Positions 29,635 to 38,402 of a DNA stretch of 64,000 bases are shown in pieces. The notes under the pieces were generated by a model. The model was given only the letters and a program-made list of their open reading frames with translations. It was not told the origin of the DNA and ran no database searches. Source of the stretch: Sporotomaculum syntrophicum (GTDB taxonomy: Bacteria; Bacillota; Desulfotomaculia; Desulfotomaculales; Desulfallaceae). How positions within the stretch are numbered: position 1 is the first letter of the stretch; every line of letters begins with the position of its first letter. The stretch spans positions 221,210-285,209 of the forward strand of contig NZ_LSRS01000002.1 of the NCBI RefSeq assembly GCF_009932395.1, in the 5' to 3' direction. The position numbers and the translations under genes are program-made.

Positions 29635-30414
29635 ATGGATAGTAAACAAACAGATAAAACTGACGCCCAAATACCGGTGGATGGGTTGCCAAAAGCGTTA
29701 GTCACTTCCGATGCTTTGGATGAAGAAGGTGCAAATGTATACCTGACCGAACAAAAGGATAATATTAATCATGATGGCCAGGATAAAAGCGGCATTTTAG
29801 ATATTATTTATGGTATTCTTTTTGAACCGGGACGGACTTTTACCCGCTTCGCCCAAAAACCACCCATTGTCTCTATTGTTATTATTTTCTTGGCGCTTAA
29901 CCTGGCTGAGACATTAACAAGCCTCTACACCACCCCTGTTTATATAGACAGAATAAACAGTTGGCCAGGAATAGCCGGCACTAGCGTTAACCAGGCCATG
30001 ATATCCTTTATGGTCGTAGTTGGTTTCTTGTTCAGTGTAATAAAATGGTTTTTTATGGCCGGCTTATTGCATTTGCTGGCCGAACTTTATGGTGGTAATG
30101 GTACGGCGAAAAGTGTTTGGGTGGTATATGGTGCAGCAGGCTTTCCTGCAGTATTTATGATACCGCTGCAAATAGGCACCAGCCTGTTAAATGCCGGCGG
30201 GTTGTACAATTTTATCGCGGGGTTGCTAACTTTGGGTTTATATGTCTGGTGTGTAATATTATTGATTATTGGGTTGCGGGAAGTACATCAAATCACTACT
30301 GGCCGTGCTGCGCTGATTGTTATAATGCCCTGGTTGATACTTTTATTATTGTTGTTGATAACTTTAATTTTTATCGGTACCACATTATCCTCCTTCGTTA
30401 TGCAGGGTTTTTAG
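29635..30414 (+). CDS. Yip1-domain membrane protein
   Basis: A 259-residue protein with a hydrophilic N-terminal region (about 1-60) followed by five hydrophobic segments (near 80-100, 120-150, 165-190, 198-222, 228-255). The GILFEPGRTFTRFAQKPP sequence before the first segment is typical of bacterial YIP1-family proteins. Their function in bacteria is not established. Start ATG follows GGGAGGAAAT. It sits between sppA and spo0F and may share their transcript. Confidence 0.8.
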   Translation: MDSKQTDKTDAQIPVDGLPKALVTSDALDEEGANVYLTEQKDNINHDGQDKSGILDIIYGILFEPGRTFTRFAQKPPIVSIVIIFLALNLAETLTSLYTTPVYIDRINSWPGIAGTSVNQAMISFMVVVGFLFSVIKWFFMAGLLHLLAELYGGNGTAKSVWVVYGAAGFPAVFMIPLQIGTSLLNAGGLYNFIAGLLTLGLYVWCVILLIIGLREVHQITTGRAALIVIMPWLILLLLLLITLIFIGTTLSSFVMQGF

Positions 30415-30463
30415 CGTTATCGGCGAAATATGTCTAAAGCAAGCAATGATTGGGGGAAGAATA

Positions 30464-30853
30464 ATGCCTGGTCAAAATTATGATTTACTTATTGTTGATG
30501 ATCAAGCCGGTTTACGCAGGCTAATTTTCGAAGCTTTAATTGATGATGGATATTTAATTGATCAGGCTGCTAACGGCCTAGATGCTCTGGAAAAACTGAG
30601 CAGAAATAAATATCGTCTTATCTTGTTAGATGTGAAAATGCCTGGGATGAACGGTCTGGAAACTTTAAGGGAAATCAGAAAACTGGATAGTGATGTGCCG
30701 GTGGTAATGATGACGGCTTATAGTGAATTGGAAATGTTGCAAGAGACAGATGCCGGGGCTAAGCCTGTTCAGCATATTAACAAGCCATTTGATTTAGATG
30801 ATTTACGTTGTTTAGTACAGGGCTATTTGTCGACAAATTGTGTTATCGGCTAG
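30464..30853 (+). CDS. spo0F: Sporulation response regulator Spo0F
   Basis: A single-domain receiver of 129 residues that relays phosphate in the sporulation phosphorelay. Visible: acidic pocket VDDQAGLRR, phosphoacceptor Asp in LILLDVKMPGMNGLE (about 55), Thr in MMTAYSELEM (about 83) and Lys in INKPFD (about 105). The DDQ and TAYSELEMLQE stretches are Spo0F-like rather than generic CheY. ATG 30464 follows GGGGGA. Synteny with pyrG upstream and fba-tal downstream matches B. subtilis spo0F. An unknown zinc-ribbon gene intervenes before fba. Confidence 0.9.
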   Translation: MPGQNYDLLIVDDQAGLRRLIFEALIDDGYLIDQAANGLDALEKLSRNKYRLILLDVKMPGMNGLETLREIRKLDSDVPVVMMTAYSELEMLQETDAGAKPVQHINKPFDLDDLRCLVQGYLSTNCVIG

Positions 30854-30945
30854 TATACCATGGTGTACCGGTAAGAAAAAGGGTTTATATATTACTGTGT
30901 CGAATAGCCAATAAATGAGTAAACGCGTAGGGCAGGAGGATAGCC

Positions 30946-31626
30946 ATGATTATTGTTACCGATACACAAATAGCCATGAGGTGCCCTGAATGTGGAAAGC
31001 TGGATTATTATAATTTATCTCGTTTCGAATTTAGTGGTAAAAAAAGAATCGAGGTTAAGTGTTCATGCGGTTTTGTTAAACTCATTCTAACCACTAAGGA
31101 CCGCCAAAATTATTGGCTTCAGGTGCCCTGTGTGGTTTGCGAGAGTAAGCATGTGAGGTCCTTAAGTGCCAAAATGCTTTGGTCTGACGAAGTAAATTAT
31201 CTTTTTTGCCATGAGACCGGCCTTGAGCTAGGCTATATAGGCCCTCATGATGAAGTTAAAGTGCTGGCAGCTGCTCAGCAAGAAACGATGGAAGCGCTTG
31301 GGGATTTTGATACGGACGATGATTATTTCAATAACTCGGAGATAATGTATGAAGTGCTTAACTGCTTGCATGACATTGCCGAGCAGGGGTTACTATATTG
31401 TCAGTGCGGCAATCAGGATGTGGAGGTGGATATATTCCCCGACCGCTTGGAGTTGCATTGCAAAGATTGTGACAGTGTAAATATTATTTACGCTGAAACA
31501 GATGATGACTTGCTGGTGATCAAAGAAGTGGGTTCCATTGAACTGACTCAAAACGGATTTGAATGCTTGGATAGCTTATCAAACACGACGAAAACTAGGA
31601 AAAAACCAAATCGCAAAAATAAATAA
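30946..31626 (+). CDS. Cys-rich zinc-ribbon protein of unknown function
   Basis: A 226-residue soluble protein with three Cys clusters: CPECGKLDYYN ... CSCGFV (about 13-45), CVVCESKHVR ... FCHETG (about 64-95), and CQCGNQDVEVD ... LHCKDCDSV (about 155-182), resembling tandem zinc ribbons. An acidic stretch near 122-130 (DFDTDDDYFNN) and a basic C-terminal tail (TRKKPNRKNK) suggest nucleic-acid or protein binding; this is inferred. I do not recognise the family. It sits between spo0F and fba, which are usually adjacent, and ends at a terminator. Confidence 0.75.
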   Translation: MIIVTDTQIAMRCPECGKLDYYNLSRFEFSGKKRIEVKCSCGFVKLILTTKDRQNYWLQVPCVVCESKHVRSLSAKMLWSDEVNYLFCHETGLELGYIGPHDEVKVLAAAQQETMEALGDFDTDDDYFNNSEIMYEVLNCLHDIAEQGLLYCQCGNQDVEVDIFPDRLELHCKDCDSVNIIYAETDDDLLVIKEVGSIELTQNGFECLDSLSNTTKTRKKPNRKNK

Positions 31627-31634
31627 AATAATAA

Positions 31635-31662
31635 ACACCCCTTTTGGGGTGTATAATATTTT
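31635..31662 (+). terminator. Terminator upstream of fba
   Basis: Stem ACACCCC / GGGGTGT (31635-31641 with 31646-31652), TTTT loop, followed by ATAATATTTTT. Confidence 0.75.
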
Positions 31663-31674
31663 TATGGAGAGTAG

Positions 31675-31703
31675 TTGTCCGTGCTGAATTAATGTTTTAT
31701 AAT
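31675..31703 (+). promoter_or_regulatory. Sigma-A promoter for fba-tal
   Basis: TTGTCC (31675-31680), a 17-bp spacer, TATAAT (31698-31703), 85 bp before fba. Confidence 0.65.
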
Positions 31704-31788
31704 TAGACTCTAGTTGTTATATATTTTAAAAATATCAAAAATCAGCAAGAGAGAATAAAGTATCTTTATCTTATAAGGAGGTTCTTGT

Positions 31789-32643
31789 ATGAGTTTGGTT
31801 CCGGTAAGTGCATTACTGCGCCAGGCACAGGCAGAAGGTTATGCTGTGGGCGCTTTTAACTGCAATAATATGGAGATTGTGCAGGCTATTGCTGCTGCCG
31901 CTGAGGCAGAAAAAGCGCCGGTTATTATGCAAGCCAGCCAGGGGGCAATCCAATATGCCGGTATTGAATATATTACTGCAATGGCTAATGTTGCCGCATC
32001 GATGATCAGTGTACCTGTAGCGCTGCACCTGGATCATGGCACCAGTTTTGAGCAAGTAATGCGCTGTATCAGATCTGGTTTTTCATCAGTGATGATTGAC
32101 GGTTCCAAACATGCACTACAAGAAAACATCGCTTTAACCAGGCAAGTTATTGCTGCTGCCAGGCCGGTGGGAGTATCAGTCGAGGGCGAGTTAGGTAAGA
32201 TCGGCGGCACCGAGGATGATATCCATGTCAGCGATGCCGATGCATTTTTTACCGACCCCGAAGAAGCCCGGATTTTTGTGCAGGAAACCGGGGTAGACGC
32301 GCTGGCTATAGCCATTGGCACGGCCCATGGCCGCTACAAAGGTGAGCCCAAGTTGGACTTTGACCGGTTGGAAAAAATACGTTCCCTGGTGAACGTCCCC
32401 ATTGTGCTGCATGGTTCTTCAGGAGTGCCTGATGAAGCCATTCGGGAAGCTATCCGCCTGGGGGTATGCAAAGTGAACATCGATACCAATATCCGGGAAG
32501 CTTTTGTGGATAGCTGTCGGAAAGTAATGACTGATTTACCCGATGAAATAGATCCGCGTAAAATACTGGGCCCTGCCCGCGAAGCGACAGTGGAATTAAT
32601 TAGAGAAAAAATTAGAATATTTGGCAGCTCAGGTAAAGCTTAA
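31789..32643 (+). CDS. fba: Class II fructose-1,6-bisphosphate aldolase
   Basis: A zinc-dependent aldolase of 284 residues, cleaving or forming fructose-1,6-bisphosphate in glycolysis and gluconeogenesis. Metal and substrate motifs: VALHLDHGTSFEQ (about 80-92), SVEGELGKIGG (about 130-141), IGTAHGRYKGEP (about 175-186) and VLHGSSGVPDE (about 205-215). Strong AAGGAGG at the ATG. First gene of its transcript; tal follows about 90 bp later. Matches the spo0F-fbaA-tal order of Bacillus. Confidence 0.96.
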   Translation: MSLVPVSALLRQAQAEGYAVGAFNCNNMEIVQAIAAAAEAEKAPVIMQASQGAIQYAGIEYITAMANVAASMISVPVALHLDHGTSFEQVMRCIRSGFSSVMIDGSKHALQENIALTRQVIAAARPVGVSVEGELGKIGGTEDDIHVSDADAFFTDPEEARIFVQETGVDALAIAIGTAHGRYKGEPKLDFDRLEKIRSLVNVPIVLHGSSGVPDEAIREAIRLGVCKVNIDTNIREAFVDSCRKVMTDLPDEIDPRKILGPAREATVELIREKIRIFGSSGKA

Positions 32644-32730
32644 TGACACCGCATTGGCACATCAATAAAAGCCAGTGCTATGGGTTATAATGACATCAGG
32701 CGCTTAAATCGTCAGATAACCATTGTGGAG

Positions 32731-33387
32731 GTGTCAAAGATAAGACTTTTCATAGATACTGCTAACGTAGATGAGATTAAGTCAGCAAATGAATTGGGCG
32801 TAATCAGTGGTGTAACCACCAATCCGTCATTAATTGCTCGTGAAGGCCGGGACTTTGTTGAAGTAGTCCGGGAAATTACTGCCATTGTTGATGGGCCCGT
32901 AAGTGCTGAAGCAGTCAGTACCGAGGCAGGACCAATGATTGCCGAGGCAGAGGAGTTAGCAGCCATTCATCCCAATATAGTGGTAAAGATTCCTATGAAT
33001 GCGGAAGGTTTGAAAGCTGTAAATGTGCTGGCCCAAAAAGGCATCAAAACGAATGTAACTCTGATTTTTTCAGCCAACCAAGCTCTACTGGCCGCTTTAG
33101 CCGGGGCGACTTACGCTAGCCCTTTTGTCGGCCGGTTGGACGATATAGGACATGATGGGCTGGAGTTAATCAAAGAAATTGCCAAGATTTATGAACTGCA
33201 CGGTTTAAAAACTCAAATTATTTCCGCCAGCATCAGACATCCCCTGCATGTAACGCAGTCAGCGTTGGCTGGTGCCCATATTGCCACTGTACCATATAAA
33301 GTTTTACAACAAATGCTTAAACATCCCCTGACCGATTTGGGAATCGAACAGTTTTTAGCTGATTGGGCAAGAGTGCCAAAAAAATAA
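32731..33387 (+). CDS. tal: Transaldolase (small TalC/MipB type)
   Basis: A pentose phosphate enzyme transferring a dihydroxyacetone unit. About 215-218 residues, the small single-domain type. The family N-terminus is normally M[12 protein letters not shown]. Schiff-base Lys lies in [18 protein letters not shown] (about 87), and the [11 protein letters not shown] motif lies near 128. The GTG at 32731 directly abuts the GGAG and is an imperfect start. The codon at best SD spacing and at the family N-terminus is ATA (32740), which would be a non-canonical start. The function is secure; the start is not. Confidence 0.92.
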   Translation: MSKIRLFIDTANVDEIKSANELGVISGVTTNPSLIAREGRDFVEVVREITAIVDGPVSAEAVSTEAGPMIAEAEELAAIHPNIVVKIPMNAEGLKAVNVLAQKGIKTNVTLIFSANQALLAALAGATYASPFVGRLDDIGHDGLELIKEIAKIYELHGLKTQIISASIRHPLHVTQSALAGAHIATVPYKVLQQMLKHPLTDLGIEQFLADWARVPKK

Positions 33388-33400
33388 GGAGGAGTTTCAA

Positions 33401-33874
33401 TTGAAAATTATAGGGCGCCTCGTAGATTATTACAACCGGGTAATGGACCTGCCCGATGCGCCCTCAAAGGTAGCCCTTGGTGCAGCTCTTGGCTTGGCCT
33501 TTGATTTTTTGCCGATTCCCATCATCAGTATTCCCATAGCCTTTCTGGTGGCGCGGTTACTCGGCGGGAATGGTTTGGCCGGTGCCTTATCGGCTGCTTT
33601 CTTTAAGTGGGCAGTACCTTTTTTCTATGTTTTAAACGTGGCTACCGGCAACCTGCTGCTTAACTTTGCATTGCCCGATGATTCGGTAACCGTTGCGGTG
33701 ATGGATACACATGGACCATGGATGGAGCAGTTGGTGCAACTAGGTGTACCATTTTTAGTTGGTGCTGCGGTGAATGCATTATTGGCTTGGCTGGCTTTAT
33801 ATTTTATCGTGCGACGTTTATTGCTGCTAAGGCATTCCCGTAAAAGTGTTAAGCGCAATGAGATGAACTGTTAG
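33401..33874 (+). CDS. DUF2062 membrane protein
   Basis: A 157-residue membrane protein with two to four hydrophobic segments. The DUF2062-type sequence APSKVALGAALGLAFDFLPI appears near 20-40. Loop residues FKWAVPFFYV lie near 66-76, and the C-terminus is basic (RRLLLLRHSRKSVKRN). No enzymatic function is known for the family. TTG start at 33401 after AAGGAGGAG; it follows tal by 13 bp and precedes rho, so likely in one operon. Confidence 0.85.
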   Translation: MKIIGRLVDYYNRVMDLPDAPSKVALGAALGLAFDFLPIPIISIPIAFLVARLLGGNGLAGALSAAFFKWAVPFFYVLNVATGNLLLNFALPDDSVTVAVMDTHGPWMEQLVQLGVPFLVGAAVNALLAWLALYFIVRRLLLLRHSRKSVKRNEMNC

Positions 33875-33899
33875 ACTATTTTAATTAGGTGGGATGCCC

Positions 33900-35192
33900 T
33901 TGAACAATAGTGAATTGGAGAATAAAACACTAGCGGAATTATATGCTCTGGCCAAAGATCTTGAACTGACCGGGTATTCCCGGCTGCGCAAGAAGGAATT
34001 GGTTGAAGAAATTGTCAGGGCGCAGATGGAAAAAAACGGGCTGCAGTATTCCAGTGGCGTGCTGGAAATACTTCCTGATGGCTATGGTTTTTTGAGGCCC
34101 GGTCACTTTTTGCGTAGCTACGACGATATATATGTATCCTCTTCTCAGATCAGGCGCTTTGACTTACGCACCGGTGATATGGTAGCCGGGCAAGTGCGCG
34201 GCCCCAAGGACACTGAACGCTATTCAGCGCTATTGCGTGTTGAACAGGTTAACAATGCCGACCCCGAGGAAGCTGCCAAAAGACTGTATTTTGCCGGACT
34301 CACTCCTCTATTTCCCCAAGAGCGCATTACCCTGGAAACCGATAAAGATAAAATATCCACCCGCATTATTGATTTAATTGCTCCCATAGGCAAAGGCCAG
34401 CGCGGGCTATTAGTGTCGCCGCCCAAGGCGGGTAAAACCGTGCTGCTTAAGTCGATAGCCAACAGTGTTACTGCTAACCACCCAGAGATATACTTGATTG
34501 TACTGCTTATTGATGAACGTCCTGAAGAAGTCACAGATATGGAACGTTCGGTGCGCGGTGATGTAATCAGCTCTACTTTTGATGAGCCGCCGGAAAATCA
34601 TGTGCGGGTAGCTGATTTAGTGCTGGAACGGGCCAAGCGGTTGGTGGAACATGGACGTGATGTGCTGATCTTGTTGGATAGCATTACCCGCCTGGCCAGG
34701 GCGCATAATTTAGTGGTTCCCCCCAGCGGGCGTACGTTGAGCGGCGGTGTGGACCCGGCTTCATTACACAGGCCGAAGCGATTTTTCGGTGCTGCCCGTA
34801 ATTTGGAAGAGGGCGGCTCACTGACCATTTTGGCCACTGCACTGGTGGAAACGGGCAGCCGCATGGATGATGTGATATTTGAAGAATTTAAAGGTACTGG
34901 TAATATGGAACTGATTTTGGATCGGCGCCTGGCCGAGCGGCGGATCTTCCCCGCTATTGATGTGCAGCGCTCCGGCACCCGTCGGGAAGATTTACTTTTT
35001 AGTAAAGATGAACTGGAGCTGAACTGGTATTTCCGTAAAGCCACCGCAGGTCTCTCTCCCATGGAAGCCCTTGAATACATCAGCGAGCGTATTAAAAAAA
35101 CCAAATCAAACAGTGAATTGCTCCGTGCTTATTGCAATGTGCGCGGGCAAAAGCCAGCCAAGTCAGGGTCCGGCACCTCCTCCGTATTTTAA
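33900..35192 (+). CDS. rho: Transcription termination factor Rho
   Basis: A hexameric RNA-dependent helicase ending transcripts. 430 residues with a Rho N-terminal helix bundle (about 1-45), a cold-shock-like RNA-binding domain ([20 protein letters not shown], about 50-120), Walker [15 protein letters not shown] (about 175-188), Walker [14 protein letters not shown] (about 203), and the Q/R-loop region ([20 protein letters not shown]). Start TTG 33900 about 7 nt after AGGTGGG; ATG at 33894 is too close. Synteny fba-tal-rho-rpmE as in Bacillus. Confidence 0.97.
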   Translation: MNNSELENKTLAELYALAKDLELTGYSRLRKKELVEEIVRAQMEKNGLQYSSGVLEILPDGYGFLRPGHFLRSYDDIYVSSSQIRRFDLRTGDMVAGQVRGPKDTERYSALLRVEQVNNADPEEAAKRLYFAGLTPLFPQERITLETDKDKISTRIIDLIAPIGKGQRGLLVSPPKAGKTVLLKSIANSVTANHPEIYLIVLLIDERPEEVTDMERSVRGDVISSTFDEPPENHVRVADLVLERAKRLVEHGRDVLILLDSITRLARAHNLVVPPSGRTLSGGVDPASLHRPKRFFGAARNLEEGGSLTILATALVETGSRMDDVIFEEFKGTGNMELILDRRLAERRIFPAIDVQRSGTRREDLLFSKDELELNWYFRKATAGLSPMEALEYISERIKKTKSNSELLRAYCNVRGQKPAKSGSGTSSVF

Positions 35193-35291
35193 GTAGCAGT
35201 GTCTTCGGTGATGTATATGTATTAGCTTCTCCGGCAATAATTTTAAATGAAGCAAATATTTACTAATATTGTAGGAGAGGTTAATTACAAA

Positions 35292-36194
35292 ATGCTTATA
35301 ACAAGAAAGAAAACTTTAATTACCGCTGTTTTGGCTACCTTACTGGTAACCGGTTGCCTTGCTGCTTCCAACCAGCCTGCCCAGGCCAGGCTGGATGAGC
35401 TGCTAAGCCCCGATAATCCTTATCAGACACCGCTGGTGGCCGAACAAGCTGTGCAGCAAAACATCCAGGCGTCGGCTGTGCCTCGTACTTATGTTGTACA
35501 AAAGGGCGATACATTAAGCGAGATTGCTCTGCAATATGACATTGATGTTAACCAGCTGGCTGAAATTAATAACCTGCGCGATGATAATCATATTATTAAA
35601 GGCCAGGTAATTATACTTCCTGGCACAGCGATACCTTATCGGGTAGAGCGTGGTGAAACACTCAGCAGAATTGCATTGCGTTTCGGGTGTTCGGAAACAA
35701 GGCTGGTGGAAATGAATGAATTGCGTGACCCTGACCATATATTGGCCGGCCAGCAGATATTAATCCCGGCCGGTCAGGGTGGCGGAGACAGACAGGTTTC
35801 CAGCGGGCTGCCCTTGAACCAATTTGAATGGCCAGTGTTGGGCTGGATTAGTTCCCCATATGGGATGCGCGATAATGCTATGCACGAAGGTCTTGATATT
35901 GCGGCTGACCAGGGTCAGCCGGTACAGGTTGTCAAAGACGGGCGGGTAGTATTTGCCGGACCGCGAGGCACATATGGCAATACCGTCATCGTTGACCACG
36001 GCAACGGGCTGCGCACTTTGTACGCACACAACTCTCGTTTACTGGTGAGTGAAGGTGAACAGGTATCCGCCGGCCAGCGTATTGCCCTGGTGGGCAGTAC
36101 CGGTCGCTCCACCGGCCCGCACCTGCATTTTGAAGTGCTGCTCAACGGCACCCCTGTTGACCCGGCCCTTTGTCTTGAACGCTCCTATGCATAG
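35292..36194 (+). CDS. LysM-M23 metallopeptidase (cell wall hydrolase)
   Basis: A roughly 300-residue secreted or lipid-anchored endopeptidase. The signal sequence ends in a possible lipobox LLVTGC. Two LysM repeats follow (YVVQKGDTLSEIALQYDID, about 65-108; YRVERGETLSRIALRFG, about 113-156), then an M23 zinc peptidase domain (about 185-300) with zinc ligands HEGLDIA and HLHFEV. ATG 35292 is 11 nt after AGGAGAGG; an earlier ATG lacks an SD. It sits between rho and a radical SAM gene; its role is probably peptidoglycan remodelling. Confidence 0.9.
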   Translation: MLITRKKTLITAVLATLLVTGCLAASNQPAQARLDELLSPDNPYQTPLVAEQAVQQNIQASAVPRTYVVQKGDTLSEIALQYDIDVNQLAEINNLRDDNHIIKGQVIILPGTAIPYRVERGETLSRIALRFGCSETRLVEMNELRDPDHILAGQQILIPAGQGGGDRQVSSGLPLNQFEWPVLGWISSPYGMRDNAMHEGLDIAADQGQPVQVVKDGRVVFAGPRGTYGNTVIVDHGNGLRTLYAHNSRLLVSEGEQVSAGQRIALVGSTGRSTGPHLHFEVLLNGTPVDPALCLERSYA

Positions 36195-36453
36195 ATTGGT
36201 TGCTATTAACGTGTTCATAAAAGTTAAATAGAAAAAGAGGGGTTGTCCTTAGTGGCAATCCCCTTTTGTTTATAAGGCAATAATTTTCTTGGTGAGTAAG
36301 TTGAAAACCACCAAGTGTTTTTTAATGATATTTTGATAACGGCTATCGCAAGGTCAGGCATAATTTCAACTTCATTTAAACCACAAACTGCTTTATACTT
36401 AATCATGACAAATAAAGACAGAAAATGTTGAAAAAGTGGGTGTGCCAGATACC
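36195..36453. other. Spacer between M23 gene and radical SAM gene
   Basis: About 260 bp with one terminator-like hairpin (36231-36272) and no ORF with an SD. Confidence 0.4.
36231..36272 (+). terminator. Terminator after M23 gene
   Basis: Stem GGGGTTG / CAATCCCC (one G-U pair) flanked by A-tract and CTTTTG. Confidence 0.65.
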
Positions 36454-37695
36454 ATGCAATTATTGTATGCTGATAAACAAGGTCGCATGTATGATCACGG
36501 GCTGAAAGCTGTCGGGCGTATCGGTGATCGGCTGGTGGAAGTAATGGATGAAGATATGCTGGAGCTGCCTCCCGGGGCCTCATTGACGCTGTTGCCCGGC
36601 AGTGCTCCGGTGGGTATGGATGAACAGGGAACCTTCAAACTGCTGAAACAAGTGCCCGGCTGTGGTGATGCAGCCCTGGCCGTGGGAGCCTTGTTACCTC
36701 AAGGATATACCCGCACCTTACTGCCCGGTTACCAGCGCCGGACGGGCCAAATACTGCCCTTGTTGGGCTATGCGGCCGTAGCCTGGCGTGAAGGACGGGT
36801 TTATGTAGCTGCTGTTCGCACCGACGACCCGGACCGCTGGGACCCCGCACAATATAATTCAACAGCTTTGCCAGAGTTGGTGCGGAACAGGCTGGCCCAA
36901 GCACCTCGGAACCGCGTATTGGCTCAGCTGGCACACTGTGCCCTGGAGTACAGTTGTTATACTGCGCAAAATGTTTTTTACGGCCGCTGGGAGGGTGGAC
37001 TGCCCGTGTCCCCGATCTGTAACGCCCGTTGTCTGGGTTGTATATCACTGCAGCCTGCCGAATGCTGCCCATCTCCCCAGAGCCGGCTGACCTTCCGTCC
37101 GACCTGCTCCGAGGCAATGGAAGTAGCTGTGCACCACCTGCGCTATGCTCCGGAGGGTATTATCAGTTTTGGCCAGGGCTGTGAAGGTGAACCGGCGCTG
37201 GCGGCGGACGTTATATCTGAAGTAATCGACGGGGTGCGCCAAAAAACCGGCCGTGGTACCATTAACATGAACAGCAACGCGGGTTACACCCGGGGGGTGG
37301 AGAAGATTTGCCGGGCCGGGCTTGATTCGCTGCGGGTTAGCCTGATTAGTGCTCGGGAAACAGTTTACCATGCATATTACCGGCCGCGGGATTACCGCCT
37401 GGCCGATGTGGCCGAATCTATACGGCTCGCCCGTTCCCTTGGGGTGTATGTGTCGCTGAACCTGCTGGTATTGCCTGGATTAAACGACCGTGAGGTTGAA
37501 ATTGAAGCCCTGATTAAATTTATTGGTGACAACGGTGTGAATAAGGTACAGCTGCGCAATTTGAACATTGACCCCGACTATTTTTTCAGCCAGGTACCTG
37601 CCGATGGAGAGATTTGCGGAGTTGACCGGCTCATTACAACGTTGCGCAATATGCCTGGCCTGGAGTTGGGCAACTTTTCCAGGCCGGTTATTTAA
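36454..37695 (+). CDS. Radical SAM protein
   Basis: A 413-residue protein. The N-terminal 180 residues form an uncharacterised region (LLYADKQGRMYDHGLKAVGR). The radical SAM core follows with the [4Fe-4S] motif CNARCLGC (CX3CX2C, about residues 192-199), preceded by a Cys-containing helix CALEYSCYTAQN and followed by EGIISFGQGCEGEP, LRVSLISARE and LVLPGLNDREVE. This resembles the clostridial radical SAM proteins of unknown substrate near rho-rpmE. The ATG at 36454 is the likely start; GTGs at 36436 and 36442 are in frame. Substrate cannot be predicted. Confidence 0.85.
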   Translation: MQLLYADKQGRMYDHGLKAVGRIGDRLVEVMDEDMLELPPGASLTLLPGSAPVGMDEQGTFKLLKQVPGCGDAALAVGALLPQGYTRTLLPGYQRRTGQILPLLGYAAVAWREGRVYVAAVRTDDPDRWDPAQYNSTALPELVRNRLAQAPRNRVLAQLAHCALEYSCYTAQNVFYGRWEGGLPVSPICNARCLGCISLQPAECCPSPQSRLTFRPTCSEAMEVAVHHLRYAPEGIISFGQGCEGEPALAADVISEVIDGVRQKTGRGTINMNSNAGYTRGVEKICRAGLDSLRVSLISARETVYHAYYRPRDYRLADVAESIRLARSLGVYVSLNLLVLPGLNDREVEIEALIKFIGDNGVNKVQLRNLNIDPDYFFSQVPADGEICGVDRLITTLRNMPGLELGNFSRPVI

Positions 37696-37724
37696 TGCTG
37701 GGTATGTAGCAATGTAATATTTTC

Positions 37725-37753
37725 TTGCTTGACAAAAATCGTTATGCTATAAT
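37725..37753 (+). promoter_or_regulatory. Sigma-A promoter for rpmE
   Basis: TTGCTT (37725-37730), 17 bp, TATAAT (37748-37753). A perfect TTGACA at 37729 would be only 13 bp from that -10. Confidence 0.6.
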
Positions 37754-37832
37754 AATCTAGTGTCTCAAAAGGAAACTTTCGTTAACTGCAATATCTGCCC
37801 ATATATATTCTACCAGAAAGAGGTGAGCCATC

Positions 37833-38033
37833 ATGAAGGAACAAATTCATCCCCAATATGGAGAAGCAAAAGTAACCTGCGTTTGCGGAGAGACTTTTAT
37901 CACCGGTTCCACCAAAAAGGAAATTAAGGTGGAAATTTGCTCCAAGTGTCACCCGTTTTATACCGGTTCTCAGCGGACTGTGGAAACAGGCGGGCGAGCG
38001 GAAAAATTCCGCAAAAAGTACGGCTTGAAATAA
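37833..38033 (+). CDS. rpmE: 50S ribosomal protein L31 (zinc-binding type)
   Basis: A 66-residue ribosomal protein. Zinc-binding cysteines are visible at CVCG (about 16-19) and [10 protein letters not shown] (about 37-46), marking the C+ form used when zinc is plentiful. Strong AGAGGTGAG at the ATG. It has its own promoter and terminator; in related genomes it is followed by a DUF1385 gene, which here is broken. Confidence 0.97.
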   Translation: MKEQIHPQYGEAKVTCVCGETFITGSTKKEIKVEICSKCHPFYTGSQRTVETGGRAEKFRKKYGLK

Positions 38034-38041
38034 GTCATATC

Positions 38042-38068
38042 AGCAGGGCGGGTGCTCTGCTTTTATTT
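38042..38068 (+). terminator. Terminator after rpmE
   Basis: Stem AGCAGGGC (38042-38049) / GCTCTGCT (38054-38061, one G-U) and a T-rich tail. Confidence 0.6.
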
Positions 38069-38097
38069 TATCTATATGAGAATCGCTTAAATGGCCA

Positions 38098-38402
38098 ATG
38101 GTGCGAGGTGTGGTGATTCTGTTGGAGTCACTAGTATTGGCCTGCAAGCGCTTTCTTTTTCAGCCAACCAGGCTAGGCGGAAGAGGAGGAGGCTTTTGCC
38201 GGTGGTAGCGGGCATCTCCCACGAGCTGTTTGAAAGCTGCAGCCAGGTATGAAGATAACTTTTTTTTACGCCTGATGGCCATGCCCGGTAGATGGGTGCA
38301 AGGGTTGACCACTGCGGAACCGGATGATGATATGGTGGAAGTGGCTATGACTGCCTTTAAGGCAGTGCTTAGTGAAAATAGAGGTGAGGTCAGTGTTAGA
38401 TA
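38098..38402 (+). pseudogene. DUF1385 (YqhQ-like) pseudogene
   Basis: In the normal DUF1385 position between rpmE and prfA, three frames read as parts of this family. Frame one has VRGVVILLESLVLACK (38101 onward). Frame two has ALSFSANQARRKRRRLLP then VVAGISHELFESCSQV (38148-38249). Frame three has MAMPGRWVQGLTTAEPDDDM then [14 protein letters not shown] (38275-38379). At least two frameshifts and a large internal deletion of the central membrane segments are evident, since the family is about 300 residues. The 3' end overlaps the prfA start. The gene is not functional. Confidence 0.85.

Noticed and set aside
37729-37753. TTGACA-TATAAT promoter for rpmE
   Set aside because: The spacer is only 13 bp; TTGCTT four bases upstream gives the correct 17 bp.
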